Part shown: piece by piece, positions 53,429-62,203 of the stretch
Numbering within the stretch: the stretch's first letter is position 1
Layout of the letters: each line of letters starts with the position of its first letter
Assembly: GCF_015277815.1 (NCBI RefSeq)
Contig: NZ_CP063813.1
Span: 2,790,001 to 2,854,000 of the forward strand
From: Microbacterium atlanticum
Lineage (GTDB): Bacteria > Actinomycetota > Actinomycetes > Actinomycetales > Microbacteriaceae
Length of the DNA: 64,000 bases
Reading direction: 5' to 3'
Made by a program: the position numbers and the translations under genes
The notes under the pieces: model-generated
What the model saw: only the letters and a program-made list of their open reading frames with translations
Database searches by the model: none
What the model was told of the DNA's origin: nothing

Positions 53429-55067
53429 ACGGCGATTCGGCTCCTTCGCGCGAGTAGGCCAGTCGCCCTCCGACGATCATGTGGTCGACTTTGATGTCGG
53501 GCAGATCTGCCGCGTCCGTCTTCCACGGATCGCGGTCGAGGACGATCAGGTCGGCCTGCTTGCCGACCTCGACGGAGCCGTACTGATCCCCCAGCCCGAG
53601 GGAGCGCGCGGCGTTGATCGTATGCATTCGCACCGCGGTGTCCAGGTCGATGGCTTCCTCGGCTTCGATGACCGCTCCCGAGAAGCTCGTGCGCTTCAGC
53701 GAGCACCACATCCCGAAGAACGGGTTGGTCTGCCGCTCTTCAGCGCCCGTGTAGACATCCGAACTGCCGTTGAGTTCGAGACCACGCGCGTGCAGGCTCT
53801 TGAAGGGGAAGCGTCCGCGCTCGGCCGTCTTTCCGAGATAGACCGGGAAGTAGTCGCCGAAGTTGTAGAGGAAGCCCGGCTGCGGCATGGGGATCACTCC
53901 CGACTCCAGCCATGCATCGACCGCCTCGGGACGCGTGAGCAGATTGCCGAGATGTTCGATGCGGACCCTCGGCCCGTTTCGCACTCCTGACTTGAGGACG
54001 CCTCGGATGATCGCGTCCTGCGCCCGCTCGCCATTGCCGTGCACGGCGAGGTCGAGTCCGGCCTGCGCGGCTTCACGGACGAGCGTCGCGACGCGCGCAC
54101 TCGTCAGGTTGATCCTCCCCCGCGAGCCCGGGCGGATGGCCACCTCTTTGCGATAGGCGACCCAGGTCGCGGCGTTCTTGGAGGAGAACCCGCCGTCGGC
54201 GAAGACCTTCACCCCAGCGACTCGGAACCGGTCAGAAGGGCGCTCGAGATTGTCATCCCCGCGGAAGGCATCCTCGAAGGAGACGGTTCCCGGGGCGCAG
54301 AGGAACGTCAGCACGCGCTGAGGGATGCGACCGTCGGCTACGAGTCCGGCGTATGCCTGCACGCCGTCGATGGAACCCGCGATGTCGCCGACGACGCTGA
54401 CGCCGAACCGCGTGAACATCTGCTCGACGCCGGTCTGGAGGACGTCGGCCATGTCGAACGGGGGTGCCACGATGGGAAGCATGGAGTCGATCTCGCTGAC
54501 CAGCCCGGTCGGCGTGCCGTCGGAGCCGATCTCGACGATCGCGCCGCCCATCGCGCCGGCGGCGTTCCCGGTGAATCGGCCGAGGTCGGAGACCTCGATC
54601 GCGGCCGAGTTCAGCAACGACGTGTGCCCGCCGGCGTGGATGATGATCGGGACGGTGCGAGAGACGGAGTCCAGCTCTTCCTTCGTCGGATAGCGACCGT
54701 CGGCGAGCTTCTGGTTGAAGAAGAGGTTGGCCTGCGCGGTCAGCCAGTAGCCCTGTCCGGTCGGGAAGTCGCGCAGCCCGTCGCGAAGCGCGTCGAGCAC
54801 ATCGGCGACGGTGCGGCACCGGGGTACGCGACAATCGACCATGGTCGACAAAGCCAGCGACGAGACCTCGGTGTGCGCATGCGGATCGACGAACGCCGGC
54901 ATGACCACGCGCCCGCCGAAGTCGAGCACCCGCCCACGAGGATCGGCGCCGGCGACACCGGAAACACGTCCGTCCGAGATGCTCACAGCGCGAGCTGTGG
55001 AGCTCGCCGAGTCGATGGTGCGGACGTCGCCGAGGACGCCATCGATGTGCGAAGTCCCGGCAATCAC
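53418..55067 (-). CDS. Amidohydrolase family protein, YtcJ-like
   Basis: 549 residues from the GTG at 55067 (GTGA overlap with the luciferase-like gene). It is a full, normal metal-dependent amidohydrolase: N-terminal beta domain, FVDPHAHTEV with the HxH ligands (about 59-68), AGVKVFADGGFSSKNA (carboxylated-Lys region), LDLAVHGNGERAQD and RIEHLGNL ligands, then ADLIVLDRDPW near the end. YtcJ-type enzymes hydrolyse N-substituted formamides or similar amides. It contrasts with the degenerate amidohydrolase-2 proteins nearby. Co-transcribed with the monooxygenase-like gene. Confidence 0.87.
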   Translation of the reverse strand: MIAGTSHIDGVLGDVRTIDSASSTARAVSISDGRVSGVAGADPRGRVLDFGGRVVMPAFVDPHAHTEVSSLALSTMVDCRVPRCRTVADVLDALRDGLRDFPTGQGYWLTAQANLFFNQKLADGRYPTKEELDSVSRTVPIIIHAGGHTSLLNSAAIEVSDLGRFTGNAAGAMGGAIVEIGSDGTPTGLVSEIDSMLPIVAPPFDMADVLQTGVEQMFTRFGVSVVGDIAGSIDGVQAYAGLVADGRIPQRVLTFLCAPGTVSFEDAFRGDDNLERPSDRFRVAGVKVFADGGFSSKNAATWVAYRKEVAIRPGSRGRINLTSARVATLVREAAQAGLDLAVHGNGERAQDAIIRGVLKSGVRNGPRVRIEHLGNLLTRPEAVDAWLESGVIPMPQPGFLYNFGDYFPVYLGKTAERGRFPFKSLHARGLELNGSSDVYTGAEERQTNPFFGMWCSLKRTSFSGAVIEAEEAIDLDTAVRMHTINAARSLGLGDQYGSVEVGKQADLIVLDRDPWKTDAADLPDIKVDHMIVGGRLAYSREGAESPSVT

Positions 55068-56116
55068 GCGGCAGCGCCTACGGTCGCGTTGAACGGCGCC
55101 ATGACTTCCTTCGCGAAGAGCTCCATTCCTTCCATGACCTCTTCGTGGGTCGGACCGAAGTCGAACATGAGCATGAGCTCGGTGACCCCGAGGTCGGCGT
55201 ACGCCTGAACCTTGCGGAGGCATTCCTCAGGGGTGCCGAAGATGAGGTTCTCGCGCACCTCCGCACGCGAGGGCTCCTTCTCGAGGGGCTCGGGAGCGAC
55301 ATAGCCGCGCGGGTCAGCGGTCTGGGTGAAGTAGTGCAGGCGCTGGTTGATCCGGTGGTTGATGAGCGCCTCGTCGACCCGCTTCTCGATCGCCGCCTCG
55401 TCATAGCTCGGCGCCACGCCGCGGAGGATCGTCAGCTGCTGGTCCACGCCGCCGTCGGCGCGCTTGGCGCGACCGCGGTGGAATGTGGCCGCCGTCTCTT
55501 CGACCGCCGACATCGGCCGGATGAACGGCCAGTTGGAGACGTTGTAGCCGCGTTCGGCCGCCCACTCGATGGTGGGGCTGGTCATCGCGGTCATCCAGAA
55601 CGGCGGATGCGGCGTCTGCACCGGATGCGGCCACACCGCTGCGTTGTCGATGTCGTAGTACTTGCCGTGGTGCGTGACGTTGTAGTTGGGGTCCGCCCAG
55701 ATCTGCTCAAGAACCTCCAGCGCCTCGGCGAATCGCTCCTTGTTCTCCGAGTAGGGCACGCCCAGTCGCTCGAACTCGTACTCGTAGGCACCGCGCCCCA
55801 CGCCGACGTCGAGCCGCCCGCCCAGCGAGTTGTCTGCCATCGCGATCTCAGCCGCCGAGATGAGGGGGTGCCGGGTGGTCAGCAGAATGGCCATCGTGCC
55901 GACGCGGATGTCCAGCCCGTGTCCGACGTGCTGGGCGAACATGAGCGCGTTCGGCGTCTGCATGAAGTGGATGAGGTGATGCTCGGGCACCCAGATTCGC
56001 TTGTACCCGAGCTTGTCGGCGAGGACCGCCTCGTCGCGCTTCTCGTCGAGGAGCGTGCGCGAGTAGTCCTTCGGCTCGTGAATGCGCTGCGATGAGAAGA
56101 AGATCGAGAAGTCCAT
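55064..56116 (-). CDS. LLM class flavin-dependent oxidoreductase (bacterial luciferase-like)
   Basis: 350 residues. Family marks: WVPEHHLIHFMQTPNALMFAQHVGHGLDIRVGTMAILLTTRHPLISAAEIAMADNSLGGRLDVGVGRGAYEYEF is one continuous typical block (about 45-118 in parts), with SENKERFAEALEVLEQIW following. It uses FMNH2 and oxygen to oxygenate organic substrates. A reductase is needed; the SnoaL/flavin reductase fusion at 59294 is a candidate. First gene of a two-gene operon with the YtcJ-type amidohydrolase. Confidence 0.92.
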   Translation of the reverse strand: MDFSIFFSSQRIHEPKDYSRTLLDEKRDEAVLADKLGYKRIWVPEHHLIHFMQTPNALMFAQHVGHGLDIRVGTMAILLTTRHPLISAAEIAMADNSLGGRLDVGVGRGAYEYEFERLGVPYSENKERFAEALEVLEQIWADPNYNVTHHGKYYDIDNAAVWPHPVQTPHPPFWMTAMTSPTIEWAAERGYNVSNWPFIRPMSAVEETAATFHRGRAKRADGGVDQQLTILRGVAPSYDEAAIEKRVDEALINHRINQRLHYFTQTADPRGYVAPEPLEKEPSRAEVRENLIFGTPEECLRKVQAYADLGVTELMLMFDFGPTHEEVMEGMELFAKEVMAPFNATVGAAA

Positions 56117-56355
56117 GTCGGTCCTTTGCGAAGCGGGTTCGGCGGCGCCGGTCGATGGGGCGGATCACGCATCTCGCCGGAGCAACTGGGACGACGCTAG
56201 ATGACGGTTCCGCCGGGCGCATTGGCCATGAGTATGTGGATGCCGACGGTCGATTGGACAGGCGAACGGGACGTTGGCCAGATCACCAGGGGCACGCGCA
56301 TGCGTGGGGCATCGGTCCATGGGCGCGGCCGGCGAGCCGCCCGTAGCCTGCCCCC

Positions 56356-56850
56356 ATGACGAGTTCGCGACCACACTTGTACGTCGACCTGACCCGCGCC
56401 ATCGAAGGGTCGGTCGATCTCGACTACCGGCTGATCGACGAGTCCGGCCGTGGAATTCGCGTGTCTCACGTGGAGCCGGCGGCTGCCGATGTCTCCGTGC
56501 AGTCGTTCGACGGCACGGTGTTGCTCGACGCCGGCGAGCCCGTCGAAGGCACAGCGATCTTCGTGATCGCTTTCCCGGTTCCTTCGCAGCGGTGCGACGA
56601 GTTCGATGAATGGTTCGCGCAGGAGCATGCCCCCCTCCTCTTGAGCGACCCGCGGTGGCGTCGGGCACGACTTCTCGCTTTGGAGAATTCCACGTTCTCG
56701 CGCCTGATCGTGCACGACCTCGACGACGTCGAGGTTCTCGAGTCGGAGCACCGGCGCCGCGCGGGTCAGACGGCGCGCACGGCGTCGACGCTGTCCGGCG
56801 ACTGGACCGCGGCCGCTGCGCGCTTCATCGGGGTGCGGACGCAGGCCTGA
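56356..56850 (+). CDS. EthD-like (dimeric alpha/beta-barrel) protein, paralogue of 18776-19297
   Basis: 164 residues. FVIAFPVPSQRCDEFDEWFAQEHAPLLLSDPRWRRARLL (about 76-114) aligns with the protein at 18776, including EFD-x-WFAQEH-x-P-LL. The flanks are diverged. It is alone on the plus strand between the luciferase-like and cupin genes, with a terminator shared with the latter. Function unknown; probably a small enzyme acting on a pathway intermediate. Confidence 0.6.
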   Translation: MTSSRPHLYVDLTRAIEGSVDLDYRLIDESGRGIRVSHVEPAAADVSVQSFDGTVLLDAGEPVEGTAIFVIAFPVPSQRCDEFDEWFAQEHAPLLLSDPRWRRARLLALENSTFSRLIVHDLDDVEVLESEHRRRAGQTARTASTLSGDWTAAAARFIGVRTQA

Positions 56851-56860
56851 ACAGCGCACC

Positions 56861-56896
56861 AGTGAGTGCGCGGGCCTCCGGCCACGCGCACTCACT
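56861..56896. terminator. Bidirectional terminator
   Basis: AGTGAGTGCGCG (56861-56872) pairs with CGCGCACTCACT (56885-56896), extended inward by GGCC/GGCC after a one-base bulge, between the converging EthD-like (stop 56850) and cupin (stop 56899) genes. Confidence 0.8.
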
Positions 56897-56898
56897 CT

Positions 56899-57312
56899 TC
56901 ACGCGCCTGCGCGAGGACCGCCGTACTCCTCATCGGTGACCAGGTCGTCGAGCTCGAACGTGACACCATCGGCGTCTGTCGGCTTGATGGCCAGGTGCAC
57001 CATGAGGCGATCCGGTGCGGCGCCGTGCCAGTGCCGCTCACCGGGCTCGAAGTACACGCAGTCGCCCGGGAAGATCCGCTCTATCGGCTGGCCGTCACGC
57101 TGGCAGAGCCCCTCGCCCTCGGTCACCCAGATCGACTGACCCAGCTCGTGAGTGTGCCAGGCCGTGCGCGCGCCGGGGGCGAAGTGCACGTATGCGGCTT
57201 CGATGCGCGCTTCAGGCGGGAACGCATCCACTCGGTCCCAGCTCACATCGCCCGTGAACCACGTCGGGCGTGAGACCTGTGTCGGACGCTGTCCGCTGCG
57301 GATGACCTTCAT
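56899..57312 (-). CDS. Cupin domain protein
   Basis: 137 residues from the ATG at 57312 (GGAAGG upstream). Single cupin barrel: motif 1 GARTAWHTHELGQSIWVTEGEG (about 62-83) with two His and the following Glu/Gln, motif 2 PGDCVYFEPGERHWHG (about 96-111). Resembles the cupins that accompany carboxymuconolactone decarboxylase-type systems and may bind Fe or Mn. Its first 100 bp overlap the flavoprotein gene in another frame. Confidence 0.85.
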   Translation of the reverse strand: MKVIRSGQRPTQVSRPTWFTGDVSWDRVDAFPPEARIEAAYVHFAPGARTAWHTHELGQSIWVTEGEGLCQRDGQPIERIFPGDCVYFEPGERHWHGAAPDRLMVHLAIKPTDADGVTFELDDLVTDEEYGGPRAGA

Positions 57313-58732
57313 ATTGACCTTCCTTCCGCCCCGCGCGACGCGCAGGGATGATGTTGGCATTCGAACGAAACACGTTGGTCGGATCCCAGTGGGCTTTCAC
57401 TCGTGCGAGCGCATCGTACGTGTCAGTGAACAGGGCTCGCGCGCGTCGCTCACCGAGATCGCCGGCCCAGCTGGCGGCGACCGGCGACCCGACTCCGTCC
57501 CGACTGCCGCGCACCGCGGCACACACCTTCGCGACCCAGGCCTGCTCCGAGGCGGAACGCTCTGGCAGCGCGTACATCGCAACCGCACACACGTCCCATT
57601 GCCCACCGGAGCGCACCGCGAGCGGCCCGCCGAACCCACGGTGCTCGTTGATGCCCTTGTGCGCGGGAGAGAGCTGCAGCATCCGCGCGGTCGACGCGTC
57701 CTGCTCGCCGAGAACAGCAGCTTCGTCGAGCAGCAGGTCGATGACTTCGTCGCTCAGCGCGCGAACGATCTCGTCGTCTCCGACGCTGAAGGGGCCGTGG
57801 TCGGCCACCATCGCGTCGTAGATCTCATGGGCGCGGGGGAACGTGATCGAGTCGACCGTGTCCCTCCATGGGGAGGACAGCGCACGGAGCGCCGCAAGCT
57901 CAGCTTCCGCCGCGCCACGGGCGCCGACGTGGCAAACGATCGCTCGCAGCGCCACCTCACCTGCCCGTCCGGTTCGACCATGGGGGCGAGCCGTCTCCAG
58001 CGTGAGGAAGAAGGACAGATCAGATGAGCACACCTGCTCGAAGTCCCGGAGCATGCGCAGCGCGTCGCGCACCGCGCGTGCGCCTGACCAGATCATCTCC
58101 CCCGCGAGTACGGTCTTGCCGACGGCGTGAGTCGCGACATCGATCGCGGTCACGATGCCGACGTCGGACGCCGCGCCGCGCACCGCCCAGAAAAGGTCTG
58201 CGTTCTCCTCTGGCGAAGCCCGCACGATCCGCCCGGAAGCCGTGACGACCTCGGCGGAGAGGACGCCGTCGCAACTCCATCCGTGGCGTGCCGTAAGGAA
58301 CCCGAGATCGCCGCTCAGTAGTGTCGCCATTCCTCCGCGGGCGCTGATCCCCGTCACCGCGCCGCGCCCGCTACGGGCAGCAGCAGCCTGCACCGACGCG
58401 ACGACCGCACCAGCGCGCACCGAAAGAACGCGACGATCGTGTGAGCGACGAACCCCGTTGAGTGGTCGGAGATCCACGAGAATGCTGCCTTGCGCCTCGC
58501 CGTCACCGCGACGATAGCCGGATCCCGGCGCGACAAGCCGGACACCCGCGCTCTTTGCGAGGTTCACCGCCGACACGACATCGTTCGCCGAACGGCAGCT
58601 GACGATCGCCAGCGAACCTTCACGCCCCCAGGGGTGCGCTGCGTAGCCTGGCTCCCCGTGACGCAGCACACGCGCAGTTCCGTGTTGGTCGCCGCCGCTG
58701 CGAGCCGGCGGGAGGCGTGACGCAGCGATCAC
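57212..58732 (-). CDS. FAD-binding oxidoreductase, berberine bridge enzyme-like, with altered flavin-attachment residues
   Basis: 506 residues, GTG start overlapping the upstream stop. PCMH-type FAD domain (CRSANDVVSAVNLAKSAGVRL, about 46-66; LLSGDLGFLTARHGWSCDGVLSAEVVTASG) and the BBE C-terminal motif YDALARVKAHWDPTNVFRSNANI are clear. The usual GGH that carries the 8-alpha-histidyl link is GSG (70-72), and the Cys of the second link region is not visible near residue 126, so FAD is likely non-covalent. The frame continues about 45 residues past the BBE motif, overlapping the cupin gene by 101 bp. Confidence 0.82.
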   Translation of the reverse strand: MIAASRLPPARSGGDQHGTARVLRHGEPGYAAHPWGREGSLAIVSCRSANDVVSAVNLAKSAGVRLVAPGSGYRRGDGEAQGSILVDLRPLNGVRRSHDRRVLSVRAGAVVASVQAAAARSGRGAVTGISARGGMATLLSGDLGFLTARHGWSCDGVLSAEVVTASGRIVRASPEENADLFWAVRGAASDVGIVTAIDVATHAVGKTVLAGEMIWSGARAVRDALRMLRDFEQVCSSDLSFFLTLETARPHGRTGRAGEVALRAIVCHVGARGAAEAELAALRALSSPWRDTVDSITFPRAHEIYDAMVADHGPFSVGDDEIVRALSDEVIDLLLDEAAVLGEQDASTARMLQLSPAHKGINEHRGFGGPLAVRSGGQWDVCAVAMYALPERSASEQAWVAKVCAAVRGSRDGVGSPVAASWAGDLGERRARALFTDTYDALARVKAHWDPTNVFRSNANIIPARRAGRKEGQYEGHPQRTASDTGLTPDVVHGRCELGPSGCVPA

Positions 58733-59256
58733 GGCATCGTGTGCACGTCGTCCTGGGCGTCGACCTCATGCTGCGCCGAGAGGGTGAGCGCGCGGATGGC
58801 TGCCAGCATGAGATCGCACACGTAGACGTCCAGATGAGACTGCTCGGCGCCGGCGCACGCGACGACCAGCCGCCCTGACTCGTCGATCGAGCCACCGCCG
58901 TACTTGGTCATTCCCGGCTCGAGCAGGTACGGAAGGTCGCGCACTACTGTCTGCGAGGGCAGGCGGTACTTGAACGAGATATACGCCTTCGATCGCGCGA
59001 CCACATCGTATTCGAACTCCCACGCTGCGCGGTCGCCGAAGGAACGACTCCAGAGCACCACGTCCCGCTTGAACAGGGGATCCTCTGCACCGCCGGCGTA
59101 CTCCGCACTGTACTCACGGGTAGGGTCGAGCACGACCAGCTCACCGAACGGCGACTCGAACAGGCCGTCAGCAGCGAAATGCTGTTCGATCGCCGGCCGC
59201 ACGAGTTCGAACGCAGCATCGCAGAGTTCGGCGGTGAGCAAAGACGAACGGACCAT
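58729..59256 (-). CDS. GlcG/HbpS-like (heme-degrading family) protein
   Basis: 175 residues from the ATG at 59256; the in-frame extension upstream lies in unrelated sequence. ELVVLDPTREYSAEYAGGAED, ARSKAYISFKYRLPS and GGGSIDESGRLVVACAG (about 118-134) follow the GlcG/HbpS pattern (D-x-G, KA-x-T, GG-x-P-x-x-DG-x-x-VG), though each motif is loosened. GlcG-type proteins occur in many catabolic operons with unclear roles. Coupled to the BBE-like gene by GTGA overlap. Confidence 0.5.
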   Translation of the reverse strand: MVRSSLLTAELCDAAFELVRPAIEQHFAADGLFESPFGELVVLDPTREYSAEYAGGAEDPLFKRDVVLWSRSFGDRAAWEFEYDVVARSKAYISFKYRLPSQTVVRDLPYLLEPGMTKYGGGSIDESGRLVVACAGAEQSHLDVYVCDLMLAAIRALTLSAQHEVDAQDDVHTMP

Positions 59257-59293
59257 GGGATGCGGCTCCTTCGGGTAGTCGGGAGGGTGTCGG

Positions 59294-60280
59294 TCAGCTG
59301 ACGCGGACGAGCGCCGACGAGTCGAACATCGCGCCACCCTTGTACACCAGCGGTTCTTCCTCACTCGCGCGAGCCGCGACGACCTCCGCGATGAACATCG
59401 TGTGTGTGGAGGCATGAACCCGCTCGTGGATGCGGGCTTCGAACACTCCGGCAGCACCCGCCAGGACAGGCGCACCGGTGGAACCGGGCGACCAGGTGAT
59501 GCCCTGGAACTTGTCGCCACCCGACCGGGCGAACGCCCCGGCGACGTCCACCTGCTCGTTGGAAAGGATGTTCACCGCCAGATGGTCGGCCGCCATCAGC
59601 GCGGCATGCGTGGAGGATTTGGTGGCGATGCACACCATGATGAGCGGCGGGTTCAGTGACACACTCACGAACGCGTTGAGCGCCAGGCCTTTGGGCTGAC
59701 CGTCCGCGATCGTCGTGACCACGGTCACGCCGGTGATGAACTTGCGATGCACCGCACGCACAGCGTCGGACAACTCGGCTACCTGTGACAGGTCGTCAAC
59801 AGCCGTCTTGCCGAGCGACGAATAGCCGACGGCCCGGAGGAGCTCGACGGGGTTCCATGAGGCACGCTCTTCCGTGACGAGCCCGTCTTCGAAGCGAAGG
59901 ATCGAGATGCCCGACACGTCGACCGATCGGGCGGTGGCGGGTACGCCGAGGAACTCGCCGCGGTGAGTCCCGGTGCTCGACCAGCTGATAACGAGACGTG
60001 CTTCCTCGCGAACCACGCTCTCGATCGCGGTGTTGAGGTCGGGGAAAGCCGCGCGCGTGGTGGCGATGGATTCCTTGAGCTCATGGAGGGTCGACTCGCC
60101 CCCGGAGTTGCTGCGCCGACGGTAGTGCGGAGACACCACGCTGTCGAGCGCATCGATCTCGCCGAGGTTCCAGGCCCGCAGATAGGCCTCGAGGTACTGT
60201 TCCTGGGGATCGCTCAACTTGTCACCTTCTCTGTGCTTGAGGGCCGACCAAGCGGGCTTCGACACCGCCTGACCGGCCAT
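59294..60280 (-). CDS. Fusion of SnoaL/NTF2-like domain and flavin reductase domain
   Basis: 328 residues (a TTG at 60217 after AGAAGG would give 307). Residues about 26-150 are a SnoaL-like domain (YLEAYLRAWNLGEIDALDSVVSPHY, then LVISWSSTGTHRGEFLGVPATARSV). Residues about 170-328 are an HpaC-type flavin reductase: RAVHRKFITGVTVVTTIADGQPKGLALNAFVSVSLNPPLI, then HLAVNILSNEQ, is one typical block. The reductase half should make FMNH2 from NAD(P)H. The fused SnoaL half may bind the product or substrate of a partner monooxygenase, perhaps the LLM protein at 55064. Confidence 0.85.
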   Translation of the reverse strand: MAGQAVSKPAWSALKHREGDKLSDPQEQYLEAYLRAWNLGEIDALDSVVSPHYRRRSNSGGESTLHELKESIATTRAAFPDLNTAIESVVREEARLVISWSSTGTHRGEFLGVPATARSVDVSGISILRFEDGLVTEERASWNPVELLRAVGYSSLGKTAVDDLSQVAELSDAVRAVHRKFITGVTVVTTIADGQPKGLALNAFVSVSLNPPLIMVCIATKSSTHAALMAADHLAVNILSNEQVDVAGAFARSGGDKFQGITWSPGSTGAPVLAGAAGVFEARIHERVHASTHTMFIAEVVAARASEEEPLVYKGGAMFDSSALVRVS

Positions 60281-60383
60281 GTTCCCACCGTAAGAGCCGC
60301 CCTTCCGCGACGTCCACGGACAAGGATCGCATCCCGACGCGAGACACTGGGACGAATGGCCAAGAACCGTTCCGCCAGACGAA

Positions 60384-60424
60384 ACAGCGGAGGGACGGTG
60401 CGCGATGCACCGTCCCTCCGCTGT
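60384..60424 (-). terminator. Aldehyde dehydrogenase terminator
   Basis: A perfect 18-bp stem (60384-60401 with 60407-60424) and 5-nt loop, 9 bp after the dehydrogenase stop at 60433. Confidence 0.88.
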
Positions 60425-60432
60425 CGTCGAGA

Positions 60433-61929
60433 CTACTTCTGAATGATGAAGGGATCGTTCGTCGGCGCGTCGGAGAGGTTCACCCAGACGGTCTTGAGGC
60501 GCGTCATCTCGAGAACACCCGACTCACCGCCCTCCTTGCCGTGGCCACTCGCCTTGAAACCCCCGAAGGGTGCGACCGGACTCAGCGCGCGGTAGGTGTT
60601 GACCCACACCGTGCCGGCATCGAGCTGGTGAGCGATGCGATGCGCACGGTTGACGTTCTGCGTCCACACCCCCGCGACAAGCCCGAATGCAGAATCATTG
60701 GCCTGGCGGACGACCTCTTCGTCGCTGTCGAAACGGATGACCGAGAGGACGGGTCCGAAGATCTCCTCGCGCGTGATCGTCATCTGGGAGGTGACGTTCT
60801 CAAAGATCGTCGGCGCGACGTAGAAGCCTGAGCCCAGCTCGCCATCGGAGACCCGTCCGCCGCCGAAGGTGAGGTCGGCACCCTCCTCCTGACCGATGCG
60901 GATGTAGTCCAGGATTCGGTTCATGTGCGCCTCGTACGCGATCGGTCCGATCTCCGTCTCATCCGCGAGCGGATTACCGAGGCGGATGTCGGACATCCGC
61001 GCCTTCACCTTGTCGAGTACCTCGTCGTATACCGCGTTGTGCAGGTACACGCGCGATCCTGCTGTGCACGCCTGTCCGCCGGCGGCGAAGATCCCAGAGA
61101 TGATGCCATTCGCGGCGTTCGACGTGTTCGCGTCGTCGAAGACGATGTTCGGAGACTTGCCGCCGAGTTCGAGCAGCACCGGCACGTGACGTTCCGCCGC
61201 CTTCTTGGCGATCGCGGTGCCGGTGGCGGTGCCACCGGTGAACGCGATGAGATCGACGCCCGGGTGGGCGACGAGCGCCTCACCGACATCGGCACCCGTG
61301 CCGGTCACGACATTGACGACACCGCGGGGAACGCCGGCCTCATCGAGGACCTTCATCATCTCGAGAATGCCCGCAGACGTGATCTCCGAGGGCTTGACGA
61401 CCACGGTGTTCCCCATTGCGAGCGCGGCGGCGATCTTGTGGCTCGCCAGATTGATCGGGGCGTTCCATGGCACGATGGCCGCCACGACTCCGATCGGCTC
61501 GCGCCGGAGGTATGTGAGGTTGGTCCCCACGGTGGGCACAACCTCGCCGCTCACCTTGTCGGCCCAGCCGGCGAAGTACTCCCAGATCAGCGGGAGGTTG
61601 CCATACAGCGCACGAGTATCGCGGATGAGTTTGCCGTTGTCGTTGGTCTCGAGCAGAGCGAGGTCTTCGGCGCGGGCGGCAAGCCCGTCTGCGACGCGGC
61701 GAAGAAGGCGACCCCGAGCGGATGGGGTGAGCCCCGCCCACGCGGGCGAGGTCAGGGCGGCGCGCGCCGCGCGAACGGCACGATCGACATCGACAGCACC
61801 AGCGGAGGCGACCTGATACCAGGCCTTCCCGGTTGCCGGGTTGATGCTGTCGAGATAGCGGCCGTCGGCCGGAGTGACGTACTCGCCATCGATGAAGATG
61901 TCGTATGTCGGCAGGGTCGTGGTGCTCAA
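60433..61929 (-). CDS. Aldehyde dehydrogenase family protein
   Basis: 498 residues from a TTG at 61929 behind AAGGGAG; no ATG or GTG fits the family length. Motifs: VPWNAPINLASHKIAAALAMGN (about 150-171), ELGGKSPN with catalytic Glu (about 253-260), GGQACTAGSRV with catalytic Cys (about 286-296) and EEIFGPVLSV. It oxidises an aldehyde to the acid with NAD(P). It could serve a muconic semialdehyde branch or an aldehyde from the aldo/keto reductases. Monocistronic with its own terminator. Confidence 0.93.
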   Translation of the reverse strand: MSTTTLPTYDIFIDGEYVTPADGRYLDSINPATGKAWYQVASAGAVDVDRAVRAARAALTSPAWAGLTPSARGRLLRRVADGLAARAEDLALLETNDNGKLIRDTRALYGNLPLIWEYFAGWADKVSGEVVPTVGTNLTYLRREPIGVVAAIVPWNAPINLASHKIAAALAMGNTVVVKPSEITSAGILEMMKVLDEAGVPRGVVNVVTGTGADVGEALVAHPGVDLIAFTGGTATGTAIAKKAAERHVPVLLELGGKSPNIVFDDANTSNAANGIISGIFAAGGQACTAGSRVYLHNAVYDEVLDKVKARMSDIRLGNPLADETEIGPIAYEAHMNRILDYIRIGQEEGADLTFGGGRVSDGELGSGFYVAPTIFENVTSQMTITREEIFGPVLSVIRFDSDEEVVRQANDSAFGLVAGVWTQNVNRAHRIAHQLDAGTVWVNTYRALSPVAPFGGFKASGHGKEGGESGVLEMTRLKTVWVNLSDAPTNDPFIIQK

Positions 61930-62203
61930 CGTCTCCCTTTCGTGGTGGGCCCCGGCACGGGTAGCGCCGCACCAGATGCGGCATGCCGGAGTGAACTTGA
62001 AAACTACTCGGCACGCCCGCACGCGGCGTATGGACGCTTGTCCGAACATCGCTGCCGCCCATGCGCCATAAGGTCCGCATGGAACGCGCCAGGCGGCCCG
62101 CCGCACACGGGGAGGACTGGCCCGATGTATGACGCGCGGGCGTCCCCCGATGATTAGCGTCGACTTGCCCGCCGCACGGCCACAGAACAGGATTCGCCCG
62201 CGC

